Source of the DNA: Calonectria ilicicola
Lineage: Eukaryota > Ascomycota > Sordariomycetes > Hypocreales > Nectriaceae
Direction: 5' to 3'
NCBI GenBank assembly: GCA_020809705.1
Contig: CP085833.1
Coordinates: 124,001-188,000, forward strand
Length of the DNA stretch: 64,000 nt
Part shown: positions 9,867 through 20,815 of the stretch, one piece after another
Position numbering within the stretch: the first letter of the stretch is position 1
Layout of the letters: the number at the start of each line of letters is the position of its first letter
Notes under the pieces: generated by a model
What the model was told of the DNA's origin: nothing
What the model saw: only the letters and a program-made list of their open reading frames with translations
Databases searched by the model: none
Program-made: the position numbers and the translations under genes

Positions 9867-12137
9867 TCAAGGAACTGATTGTGCTAGACTCGATATCAAG
9901 GCTTCTGGTGGATCGAGATCAAAGGCAGATCCGTCAAACCCAGTTGATGAGAAGCCGCCAAGAGAAATATTTGTGTTGAAACAGTCCCAAATAAAGTCTG
10001 TACCATTTGTCAAGGAAATCAAATTATCCTGATCTTGGTCGGATCCAGAGGTAGTATCAATGCATGGGTTTATAGCCGGCAGCTCATTCACTGAAGCATC
10101 CATGGAATCTCTGCGAGCAATAGGAACCACTCTACCAAGTGGCCCGCTTCCGCAGATCTGTCTTAGAGAATCCAACATGCGGCCCGTTATTGGAAAGTGG
10201 GGTTGGACCAACTCCATACTCCTCATCAACTGGCGTAGCCAAGCTGTCTGACGTTGTTTTTCCCTCGTATCTGATATTTTGTCAATGTGTCCGATCATTG
10301 CAGTAGCTGCCACGACAGCGTTATCAAGCATAATAGAAGGAATCTTTTCCATCCCAAAGGCCTCGCGATAAGTGACAACTAAGCGTGCTGTTCGTAGTGC
10401 ATATTTATAGATTACAGCATTAGAATCATCTGTGATTGTCCGAGGGCCTGAGCTGCTCGATATTTGAGAGTATCTGCGCTTTTTACCATTGGGCGACTTG
10501 CGCAATGCCTGTCGAATGAGAATTTGTACTTTGCAATACTGAGTATGCAAACCATATCCAGCCGGTTCCATATTTGTCAGGCGGCTTTCGTTGTATGTCA
10601 ACTGCGGCGGAAGGCTGTCGTACCATTCTTCGACCTGTTTGAACAACTTCCGCAGAGAAGCAAAATTATCCGAGTCTCCGGCGGACTTTTCATTTAATAA
10701 ATGTGATATTTCAGCCATCGGGACACAAAGTCCCACCCAAGCGTTGAGCCACGCTGAATCTGATTTGCGCTTAGCCTTGCAGCGTGAAATGACAATATTC
10801 ATGATAGACCTTGGGATGGAGCTTGGTCTCCCAAGATATAAAGTCCACACCCCCTCGTACACTACGCAAGCCGATAAGAGAGCATAAGCCAGGTCGCTTT
10901 CTTTACTTGACTCGCTAGCTTTTTTGGGTTCACCAACAACGCTTGCAAGTTCATGCAGGCCAAGGTCGGAGAGCATTCGGCATGCCACACCTACCTCGAT
11001 CAGTTAAAAGCCTTAGTTATTTCAGACAGGTATACTTACCGCAGAACATCCAACCTGGGCGATCATTGCCTTGTGTTACCTCGTATTCACTCAAAAGCAA
11101 AAACCCTTGTAAATTTGCAGGCGTTGGTTCAGACATTGCCATCAAGGCACCATCTTTGGCCCATTCACAATACCTCGAGCCCATGTTGCGAATAGACTTG
11201 GAGGTGCTCAGCCTGGTGCTACACGCTAAAATCGCATTCTCAAGAAATTTAGAGTACCAACGGGAATCCTTGCCTTTTTTCCGGTGTGTGAAAAAAGATT
11301 CCTTGTTCACAATATCAACCCAAAGAGTTTGGTACTTGAAGAAGGCTTGGAACAAGTGATCTCGCAAGTGGGGTGAATTCAAATCGAAATCAATATCGAC
11401 TTCGTCAATTTCATCGAAGGAAACTGTGTGAGGTTCTTCCCCAGGTGATACCACATGTGGGTGAGATGTTGCACCATAGAAGCTTGGTGATTCATTGCGA
11501 CAATTATCTTGGGAAATCCCGCCAACTATTCTTGTTGGTGATTGAGGTTGGTTGCACTTGTCTGTTGCCCTTGACAAGGCTGGGTCTATGGCGTGACTTT
11601 GAAGTTCCGCATCAACGATATTTGAGGACTGCGGAGTACTTGAGAGGGTTAATAATGCTGCCCATCCATCTATTGCTTTTATCAACTTACCTCAAACCGC
11701 ATGCCAGCAGAGACGCATCTCCAAGAGCAAGTTCTATAATTTCATTCGAGCTTTCGTTCGGTGTGCTGGCCGTTCTTTGATTGATGGCCTCGAGTGTTTC
11801 AATGCGCTGTTGCAGTTTGTCTACGAACTTCCGGCTAACGGATCTACCTCGCTTCCTTAGTCACCATCCTCTATGTTTAGAGCGCATAACAAACCTTCTT
11901 CCATCTGATGAAGGGTCTAGCAAGCACTCTTGTCCCGCCCGTCGGCAGGGGCTGCACCCTCCATCTGATAGACCGGACTGAGCATCGCACTATAGGGAGG
12001 GTTCAGATGCCTGTGGGGGAGACGTCGGGAGTGGGGGCTTAGCTTACCTTCACCTTGCGAAGACGACAGCTCTGGCATGCAATCGAGGCACGCTGCAAGG
12101 TACCTGTTGACGACGTGTTCTTTGATCTTTCTACCAT
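9867..12137 (-). CDS. Zn2Cys6 transcription factor
   Basis: Five exons (introns 10991-11039, 11639-11690, 11856-11894, 11990-12047) give 690 residues. The zinc cluster is split by an intron: CQSCRLRKVKC starts at residue 21, followed by a ten-residue loop and CSPCRRAGQEC. A basic KRGRS linker and a short leucine heptad, QQRIETLEA, suggest a dimerisation coil. The rest matches the fungal regulator middle-homology region. The ATG at 12137 gives a 20-residue lead to the first Cys. The 39-nt intron 11856-11894 is very short but needed to avoid a TGA and to join the basic linker in phase. It is divergent from acetoacetyl-CoA synthetase and likely controls this neighbourhood, given the CGG/CCG sites in nearby promoters. 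Confidence 0.85.
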
Positions 12138-13112
12138 TGGTAACACCTGGGATGAAAATAATTGTGCATCAAGAGAATATGCGGGAGGGGATGATGAATC
12201 TTGGCTGTACGACGCTGTGATGCATCAGGTGGGTCGAACATCAAGACATCAAGTTAGATAAATTTTCGGCCGAACGCCGAGTTGATGAAATTGCACCTCG
12301 GTCGTTTCCGCAGCTAACCAGGGTATATTGGCCTAGATCGCTGGGGATTGGCGCATGATGTTCCTAGTGGCAATAAGATTCGTACGAATATTTTTTTCAA
12401 GTAGGAATCAAGACCATTTTATTTTTCGAGCAAATTATTGTGTGCGATAATACCTTCATTCCTGGTGCATACAAAAAAAATCCTAACCTACCAATACCAT
12501 TGATTTCTCCCTGAAGAAAAAAAGAGAAGAAGAAAAAAGCATAAAGACAAAGGGAGATTGAAGAAATTGAATGCATCACTCTTCCCCAATGCAGTACGTC
12601 ACCTTTCAAATTCTGTGCGGTACTACTAATCCCTCGCTCCTCCATTACCCCACGGGGAGATCGTGGAGCTCCGGGGAGCCGGCAACTTCTCAACCCCGCA
12701 TTTTCAACTATTGGTAAGGGCCCAAGGGCATTGAACCAGTGGTGTATTTCTCAAAGAAGAATGGCGCAGGCATAGGTTAAAAGCCTCGTCACAGACCATT
12801 CCAATCCCGTTTCAGCCCCAGTTCACTCTCCCAGGGTTTTTACCTTAGCCCTGGGCTGGGTGCTCGGCCGATGCCGACATCTCGGTCATCGCCGAGTCGC
12901 AGCTCTCACCCTGGCTAACTCGGCTCCGGGCCACACTAGGAGCGGCTGCCGAGGCAAATTCCGGATCGACTTGGGTTGAAAACCGCGAGCCTCGAACAGG
13001 GCATGAATTCACCGTGTTCCAACACTGCCAAACCTTTTTGGGATCATTCAACCGCCCAAGTGCACCAATCATTACCCGCCCTAAGTAAGTTCTGGACCTC
13101 AGGTAACTTATC
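12138..13112. promoter_or_regulatory. divergent regulator/AACS promoter with CGG cluster
   Basis: A 975 bp shared upstream region. A dense block at 12861-12960 holds the palindrome TCGGCCGA (12865-12872), CTCGG-N6-CCGAG (12882-12897) and further CGG/CCG triplets, 150-250 bp before the synthetase ATG. Another palindrome, TTCGGCCGAA, lies at 12265-12274 close to the regulator start. An A/G-rich tract runs at about 12513-12560. The layout suggests control by a Zn2Cys6 protein, possibly autoregulation. Confidence 0.5.
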
Positions 13113-15644
13113 ATGTCCGCGTCTCACCCAAGTCCTGTATGGACACCTCGCGATACCACCACCACAAATGTTGGAAATTTCATGTCCTATGTCAACCAAA
13201 AGCATAGTCTAAATCTTCAAACCCATCAAGACCTCCATGACTGGTCAGTGGGTGATGAGACGTTTCAGTCTTTTTGGAGAGATGCATACACATGGCTAGA
13301 AATCCCACCAGTTGGATCCGGCCCTGTTAGCCGCGTCTTGCGCGATGAGGTTAGTCAATAAAAAAAAAAAAAAAAGGATCATATCTCAATCAAATGGTCA
13401 GATTGCATCAGAGCACTAATGCATACATGATTGTCTAGGACATCGTCTCAGGGCGTCTATTTCCACCTCCTCAATTCTTTCCAGACGAGAAAATGAACAT
13501 TGCAGAGTTCCTCTTGCGCAAAGGTCAAGATGACAGTATTGCAATTTACTTTGCTCGAGATGGCGTGGACGAAATTGAAACCGTCACGTGGAAAGAGCTT
13601 AGAAATCGCGTCCGTTTAGCCCGTGATGCGATGGTTAATTCCAACGTTTTTCCTGGTGACGTGGTTGCGGCGGTAGTATCAAATTCGGTTCATGCAATGG
13701 TTTTGTGCTTGGCAACATTGTCAATCGGTGCGATTTGGTCATCCTCGTCCCCTGATCTAGGATCTGAGGGTATTATCGATCGGTATCAACAAGTGGACCC
13801 CAAAATCGTTTTCGCAGACGATGGGTACATCTACTCTGGGAAGTTGGTAAAGCTCGTGGATCGCATCACGGATTGGTCACGAGCTTTGAATCAACACTGC
13901 GGAAACCTTCAAGACGTGATCATACTACCATATTGCAATCTCGATTTGGAAGTGTCGGCAATTAGCCACGGATGCACATACGCCCACTTTCTCGACCGAG
14001 GAACTGGCCACGAACTAAATTTCAACATGCTACCATTTTGCCATCCAGCCTTCATACTTTATTCTTCTGGTACAGTAAGTTGCACCCCGTTCTGCCCCCT
14101 CAGCATCAACTAAGACTATGGGTAGACAGGTAAGCCTAAGTGCATTGTTCACTCAGCCGGGGTAAGATTTTTCTATCCAAGTCTTCCTAGAGGTTGCATG
14201 GTTAACCATGGATATGACTTAGGGGGTCGCGTTGAAAGTAAAAACCGACATGCTCCTACAGCACGATGTACGAAAGGAAGATGTCGTTTTCCAGTACACA
14301 ACTGTAAGTTATCGCCGGTATTCATCGCCATATTTAATATCTCATGTTGAACTAGACGTCATGGGTGATGTGGGTATTGAACTTTGTCAATCTGTCGTCG
14401 GGGTCAGGCATGCTGTTGTATGATGGATCCCCATTCTATCCAAGGCCAACTATATTATTGGAACTTTCGGCAAAAGTTGGGTAAGTGTTGAAGAAACTTG
14501 TCTAAAGTAAAGCTCGTTAACAAAATTTGCAGGGTTAGCATTTTCGGCACATCCCCTCGATACCTTTCAGAGCTCAGGAGTAGAGAAATTGTGCCTCGTA
14601 CGTTGTTTTCTTGTTTGTTTTCGAATATTATTGACCTTTATCGTTCTGCAGAAAAATCATTCAACTTGTCTAGACTGCGGTTGGTGACTTCTACCGGATC
14701 TGTATTATCGGCAGACCTTTACGACTGGTTTTACAAGACAGCATTTCCACCACATGCCCAACTTGTTTCTATGAGTGGTGGAACGGATATTGCCGGTTGT
14801 TGTACGTCTCTGGCGCCGTTCGATTTTAAAATTACAATTACTGATGAATTTCTTCTAGTTGTCGGAGGAACTCCACTGCTCCCTGTTTATCCTGGTGAAA
14901 TTCAGGCCAAGGCTCTTGGCATGGCAGTAGAAATTTTTGACGCTGCGCGCTCTGACCCAATCTCGATTGAGACCTCAGGTGAACCTGGAGAGTTAGTCTG
15001 TACCAAGCCGTTTCCAAGTCAACCTTTAAAATTCCACGGACCGGATGGATCATCAAAATATAAAAACTCTTACTTCGAGCGCTATGGCCCGAAGGTTTGG
15101 TGCCAAGGCGACTTCATTCAACTGCTCGGGGAGACAAGGGGTTTAGTGATACTAGGACGGTCGTGAGTTCCAACATTTTGCAGGCCTGTTTATCAGCTAA
15201 CAAGTACGCAGAGACGGCGTGCTGAATCCATCAGGGGTAAGATTTGGGTCCTCGGAGATCTACAACGTCGTAGAGACATTCCCTGCAATCTCCGATAGCA
15301 TCTGTGTCGGCCAAAAACGAGATTGTGATCCTGACGAACGAGTCTTGCTCTTCGTTAAAATGAAAGAGCATGAAAGTTTTAATCCTGAGATTGAAAGAGC
15401 CTTGAAGGCTGCAATCCGACAAAAGTATACGCCTCGCCATGTCCCTAGGTTTATTTTCCCGGTTGAAGATATACCGTACACAATCAATGGTAAAAAGTGC
15501 GAAACCAACGTCAAACACACTGTTTCGGGACGCAGCACAATCATCAGTGCTACGGTAGCGAATCCGGACGTCCTGGAAATATATAAAAGTTTTCGGAATC
15601 TACCGTTAGACAAATCAGTGCTGAGCTTTAATCATAAATTGTAA
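13113..15644 (+). CDS. acetoacetyl-CoA synthetase
   Basis: Nine exons (introns 13350-13438, 14075-14125, 14162-14222, 14304-14355, 14481-14532, 14598-14651, 14802-14858, 15163-15211) give 688 residues, the family length. It is an adenylate-forming ligase that would activate acetoacetate to acetoacetyl-CoA in the cytosol. Visible motifs are the phosphate loop YSSGTTGKPK formed across an intron, SGGTDI near the acyl pocket, FVGGTPLLPVYPGEIQ also across an intron, and GEPGELVC. The C-terminal INGKK carries the catalytic Lys. Intron 14802-14858 is a multiple of three without a stop, so retention would stay in frame. The role could be ketone-body salvage or feeding acetoacetyl-CoA to isoprenoid synthesis. 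Confidence 0.93.
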
Positions 15645-15981
15645 ATTAGAGGTCGCGGCAAACTTTGTCTACTTCATTCTTATAGAACAAAAATGGTACA
15701 AATGGCTTCTGGAGAAAATGGCAAGTGAGAGTTCCAGTTCAAGATTTCTCTTGTGACTGGAGAACGAGGAAATCTTAAAAAGAGATAATTTCTCAACTGG
15801 ATTGTTCATCTTATTGCAAACACCTTTAAGGCAAGAAAGAACATGTATAAGAGTCTATGTGCTTTATTCTGATGCACAATTTTTTTAATAAACTTTGAGC
15901 AAATTTCTCAACTACAAGTTTCCAGATATGCATCAAGTTGCCCAGCCTCTTCTGATCCCGAACGGCTCAAGTTCAATATAT
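15645..15981. other. convergent intergenic spacer
   Basis: A 337 bp AT-rich spacer between convergent 3' ends; nothing else recognised. Confidence 0.6.
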
Positions 15982-17032
15982 TTACTCTTCTCCACAAATT
16001 ACCGAGAGAAAGGCTTCTATTTCGGCATCTACGCCTGCCAATTCTGGGAATATGAATGCAAATGCAGCAATGCCCTCCTCCAGAATGGCGCAATCAAAGG
16101 GACCCCCTGAACCCAACTTAAAATTCAGGCGAGCGTCGATGTAGTATTCTGGGGGTCCGAGGGCTGTTGAATCACGCAGCCACCAATCAGGAAGAAAACG
16201 CGGCCCAGAAAAGTCTACACAAAAATCATTGCGTTAGTAAAACGGTGTTCGCGAGATTAAAGGAGATTCAACCGTGCGTCAACTTACCGATTGAGTTGCA
16301 AAGCGTAATTTCGCCAGATTCTTCATGGGGCACGTCTCTCCTAAAGAATGATGGTATCCACCATGAAGTCTTTGATCGTGCCTCCAAGGACATAAAGTTG
16401 TGCTTTTTACAGTTTTTCCCCTTGGCCGCTTCTTGGTAGGACTTGGCAATGGTCTGAATCATCCTCTTTCTCATATGCTCCGTAGTATAATTACTGACCT
16501 CAACATCGAGAACCAGTTCACCGTATTCAATAGACTCGCTGGACACAAATGGCACCTTCTTCTTGTCGATAGTGACCTCTCCACTGCAGGATGTTACATG
16601 CTCTTTTGTTGGAGTCGGGCAAATCTTTTCCAGGGCACTCGAAACGCTTGTGTACAGAGATTCTCCAGTCAATGTTCCGACATTAACCTTTGTGGTTCCA
16701 GCATTTAGTGTCATATGGGAGGTCTGTACCGTGCAGCCCTTGATGGAGTGGCATTCATCCTCATTAACCGCAGCTCGAGTGCAAACTTGGCAGTGCAAAT
16801 GGTCTGTTGTGGGAGTTCCAAAACCACGATGAATGGTAATGTCTCGATCTAGGATTGGTTCGGGTGTAATGGTTGAGATACCGGTCGGAGCTCTGGTCGG
16901 GATGCTTGCCATATGTCCCAAGGGTTCGCGAACCTTGCCATTAACAAGATTAAAGAAATTTTCGGAAGCAGCGGTAGTGCAGTTGCTGAACAGAACCAGA
17001 AGGAATATCTGAAAATAGTGAAGGAGAGCCAT
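15982..17032 (-). CDS. secreted protein of unknown function
   Basis: Two exons (intron 16215-16287) give 325 residues. An N-terminal signal peptide of about 21 residues (charged start absent, hydrophobic core LLHYFQIFLLVLF) is followed by a region with several Cys residues, a CQVC pair and scattered NxT/S sites. A basic, Lys-rich middle ends in a W-W-I-P-S-F-F-R-R patch. Exon 2 adds an acidic, hydrophobic C-terminus ending in CGEE. I do not recognise a domain. The pattern fits an extracellular or cell-wall protein, and an effector role is possible but not shown. It converges on acetoacetyl-CoA synthetase. Confidence 0.7.
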
Positions 17033-18941
17033 AGTAATATTGGGATATTGAATGGGTAAATGTTGAAGTGGTCTAGTGTTCAGTCAGAGTATCACGGCCA
17101 TGGCTTCAGTTATATAGCTTTCTGGGTTTCTAGTTCCTAAATTGAAATCACTCAGAAATATTTGAATATCATAGAAGGAATTTGTCGTCAAAAAGCCGAT
17201 TATCCGAGTTTGATTCGTACTAATGTTGGTTGGTATATGAACTGTTGGCTGAAGAAATATTGTGTAGCAATGCAAATATTAGCAAAGGTTGGAAAGTTCT
17301 TGATTTCTTTTTTGAGTATCATCCTTTTAATAAAGTTGATACCTTTGGATCCTTCTAGTCCTTGGCAATATTATTTACCAAGGGGGTTAAGTGTTGGCTG
17401 GCATGACTTGGTGGATTTTGTCTGCATTGGGATCTCAAAGGCTCAAACGCTGCCCAAGTCTTCAAACTTCCGGTTATGTACTCATCACGACCAATGCCAA
17501 AAAAAAAAAAAAAATGGATGCCAAAACCGCCAGCTAGAATATCCATGAGAGCTATCAACACAACTTGAGTAAGCCTCTAGTCCCTTGAGTGATCAGAGGG
17601 TTTATTAAATAACAAGTCCCCTTTCCACTAGAGAATTATCCAAGGAATTTATCCAGTGATCCTTTGTGGTAATCCCAAAAGGTGGATCCCCGTAACTCAC
17701 CTAAACTATCTCCATGAGGCACTGTTGGCTCTGGTTGCTGCGCCGGCTCATCGGCTAGCATTGCGTTTCAATAGCAGGCTATTCTCTCCATTAGTGTGTG
17801 CGCATCTGCCGAACTTCCGATTGACTGACCTTCTCGATCTGTTGGTTATGGTCTTGAGTGGCAGTGCACAAGTCAGCGCCATGGTGAGATCTGTGTGAGC
17901 TTGCATTCCCACTCTCAAGCAGATAAATCAACAATGAAACGAGAATGTATCTTTCAAACAGAAGAAAAGGGCATCGTTCATCAATTTCAATTGATTATAT
18001 ATAATATCCTCCTTTATTATTTCTTTCTTATTCTTGCTTAAGAGCTGTAGCACCTGACTTGGCAGATTGTTTCACACACAGCCAAATGAAGGGAATGGTG
18101 AAGTGCTTCAGCACTTGAAACACTTCACCCAGATCCCACAGCCCGAATTACCAACAACCAACCGACTAATGAATGAGCAGGCTAAATTTTCGTTTAAGTG
18201 CGGGTGTGCAAGTTTGCTCTCTCATAAAACCTACAGGCTACTGATTAAAACTGATATCAAGGACATTATCCACTTGGCAATTACGAGTCTTCAGGTAGAT
18301 TTCAGTGACGCCACAAGGGAGGGTGGGTCAACGCGTAAACCCACACGCGAAGACCCGCGTCGCGTCCATGCTTATCTCCTCAATATTTTCCACGCGACAA
18401 TCGGTTTACCCTATAGCTCCTTCGTTAAGGCGTAGCTTCTCTCAATGAGCCTACCACCATGCAATTGAAAGGTGGATTTTACTAGAAGTCGGTAAGACTT
18501 CTTCGCAATATTTGAGTGACATCCGCGTAATTGGTTCAAATAGTTTACTCACACGATAAACTTGTTTGAGCGGGTAGTCGTTAAGAGCCGATTTGGAACA
18601 TCGAAAAATGAAGTCTGTTGTCAAAAACACAAATTGCATTTCGATTTGTTTAGTTGAAATCGGGATTACCGATATTCAACCGGAATTTCTATACTGAATC
18701 ACAAAATTTATCATTATCATAACAGATGAGCCAATCACCCAGATTGAACGGTCCAGCTTCCAACGATAGATTAGATTGATCCAGGTCGTGATGATAGCCG
18801 AGGCTTTGCTCAAGCAAAATAATGACCGAACCGGGACATGGATGGTGTGCCGCACGGACTGAAAATCCTGGTTGAACTTCGGCAATATATTTTCGTGGAC
18901 CTTCGAAAATAATCTGCCTAAGGATTCTCTGTCCAAGCTTT
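17033..18941. other. gene-poor region
   Basis: A 1.9 kb stretch without a supported gene. Open frames such as 18067-18435 (+) have no recognisable domain and no spliced extension I could build. It includes a poly-A run near 17500-17514 and, at about 18330-18375, a GC-rich patch with four ACGCG/CGCGT-type words that could be MluI-box-like, without an obvious target gene. It may hold decayed repeats. Confidence 0.5.
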
Positions 18942-20010
18942 TTAGGATACAACATTCATAGGTTTTCCTAATATCCACGCCGAGACATTCTCTGCCAATG
19001 TATTCCTGGTGTTGATATTGCTTTCTTCCGAACACCATGCGCAGTGTGGCGTGGTGACTAAGTTCAGGTGTTTAACTCGAGAACCGATCAGTGGACTGCT
19101 TTGCTCATCGACTGGTTCCTGGAGGTAGACGTCAGTAGCAGCCCCAGTAATTTGACGTGCCTTTAAAGCTTCACAAGCGCTTCCTCGTCCACTGTGCCAC
19201 CACGGGAAACGTTGACCAAGATTGCATCCGCCTGCATCTGTGAAAGCTCGTGTGTTGAGATCATGTTGGCGGTTTCTGGCGTTCTCGGCATACACAAAAA
19301 TACCACGGATGCAGTACGCATCACCTCGTTAAATGATACTTGGTCACCCAGCGGTGATTTCCCTTTGCGGCTAGATACCATTACTCTCATGCCTAATGCC
19401 TCTGCTAATTTGCTTATTTTCTTGCCTGTTAATTTATAATATTAGCATAATGGACACGTCAACTGGATCACTTGTTCAACTTGCCTACGGCACCGTATCC
19501 CACTATACCAGCAACTTCTCCAGAGCAGGTTCGTGGTGATTTTCCGTCTGGGCCGTCGAGGACAGCATTCATTTTCAGCCCCCAGCTTGGCCATTCTGAA
19601 ATTTGAGTCAGTTGGTGGGTATACGGAATCTTTCGACGAACAGAAAAGTACAAGCCAATGGCATGTTCTGCTACCGCCGATGTATTGCAATGAGGTGTGT
19701 TGGTGACCACAATGCCCCGTTTTTGACATGCCTCCTTATCCACGGAGTCAGTTCCCGACGCGACCACACAAATCATGCGGAGATTTGGTGTTACTTCTTG
19801 AGCAAGCACGTTTTGTCCAAGAGGGATTCTATTGATGATGACGATTTCGGCGTCCCTGATTCGCTTGACTAATTCGTCAGGGTGTGTTTGTTGGTATTCT
19901 CTCAAATCATAAGTATGAGGCGACGGGAGATCAAAGACTGGAGTTGGGAGGAAAAAGTTTTCTACCGCCACGATAATGTGGTGGTGTTGTCGCGTGGATT
20001 GCAGGGTCAT
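18942..20010 (-). pseudogene. D-2-hydroxyacid dehydrogenase, frameshifted
   Basis: This is related to glyoxylate/hydroxypyruvate reductases, which reduce 2-oxoacids with NAD(P)H. Exons 19485-20010 and 18942-19425 are joined by a GC-AG intron (19426-19484, donor GCAAGT) that rebuilds the GYGAVGK nucleotide motif in phase. The catalytic Arg (NVSRGG), Glu (DVYLQEP) and His (TTPHCAWC) are all present. However, the frame breaks at about 19166-19174: the Arg side ends in EEALVK and the following ALKARQITGAATDV is in another frame. The two exons sum to one base short of a multiple of three, as expected for a single-base loss. No intron can bridge it. It is either a recent pseudogene or an assembly error. 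Confidence 0.8.
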
Positions 20011-20815
20011 TGTGGGTTTCGCCTTTGCGATCTTGCTGAGCTGGTATGTAAAGGATAGAAGTAAAGTAGAAAAATGGAAAGCATGGATGGGACTTCTCTT
20101 AGACTAAATATAAACAATTGTTTGCGAGCACTTGAATTTTGAATGGCAACGACGAGACGAGAACAGATACAAATTAGTTGATATCAGATTTAATTATGAC
20201 CACCTTGTTCTGGTGTGCAGTACTTGACTAAAACTACAAACCAGCCACATAATCAGAATTTAGCATAAAAAATCACTCCCCAGCCCTGATTCGCTTAGAT
20301 TCCTCTTTTACATATTTGGGAAATTTTCCGCGAACTTGACAAACTGATTTCAAACTAACTGTAGATCCAGCAAATCGAAAAGGGCGTGATGGAACCCATG
20401 ATAGGCCCACCTTTTACATACAGTACTAGGGTGTGGTGGCATCCGTGATAGGCCCACCTTTCACATACTAGGTAGGGCACGCCCTTTGGATGACATGTCG
20501 AGCAAAAGGCGTCGGCGTCGAGTGGACCTCTGCCGTTGTGTAGTATCGATCCAAATCGCCGCAGCCTCATATCAGAGTCAGAGATTGATGCGACTGATTT
20601 TCTAAGACAGAAGGATTCTTTGTTATCTCGGGGAAATAAGAAAAAAATAGCCGATTGGAGAGAATTAATAACCGGAATAACGCTAAAGTTAATATAACCT
20701 CCTTGGTGTCTACACAACCTTTTGGATTATAATAATGAGGAGCCACCCCAACCGAATATTTAGGCTACCACATTCATTGAGCCTTACAGATTAGAGATAT
20801 TAATTGTTGTTGAAA
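20011..20815. promoter_or_regulatory. divergent promoter region with repeat element
   Basis: An 805 bp region between the divergent dehydrogenase remnant and the aminotransferase. It contains the repeat element at 20379-20487. I see no supported gene. Confidence 0.5.
20379..20487. repeat. short element: 10 bp inverted ends, internal 26 bp direct repeats
   Basis: Inverted copies of AAAGGGCGTG lie at 20379-20388 and 20478-20487. Between them, a 26 bp unit at 20396-20421 recurs at 20443-20468 with two substitutions; both contain GTGATAGGCCCACC or its one-base variant. It could be a miniature element or a compound regulatory site. I see no clear target-site duplication. Confidence 0.75.

Noticed and set aside
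12845..13114. 89-codon minus-strand open frame upstream of acetoacetyl-CoA synthetase
   Set aside because: It covers the CGG-rich promoter block; openness follows from GC bias rather than coding.
18067..18435. 122-codon plus-strand open frame
   Set aside because: No domain, no signal peptide and no splice partner; composition resembles surrounding noncoding DNA.
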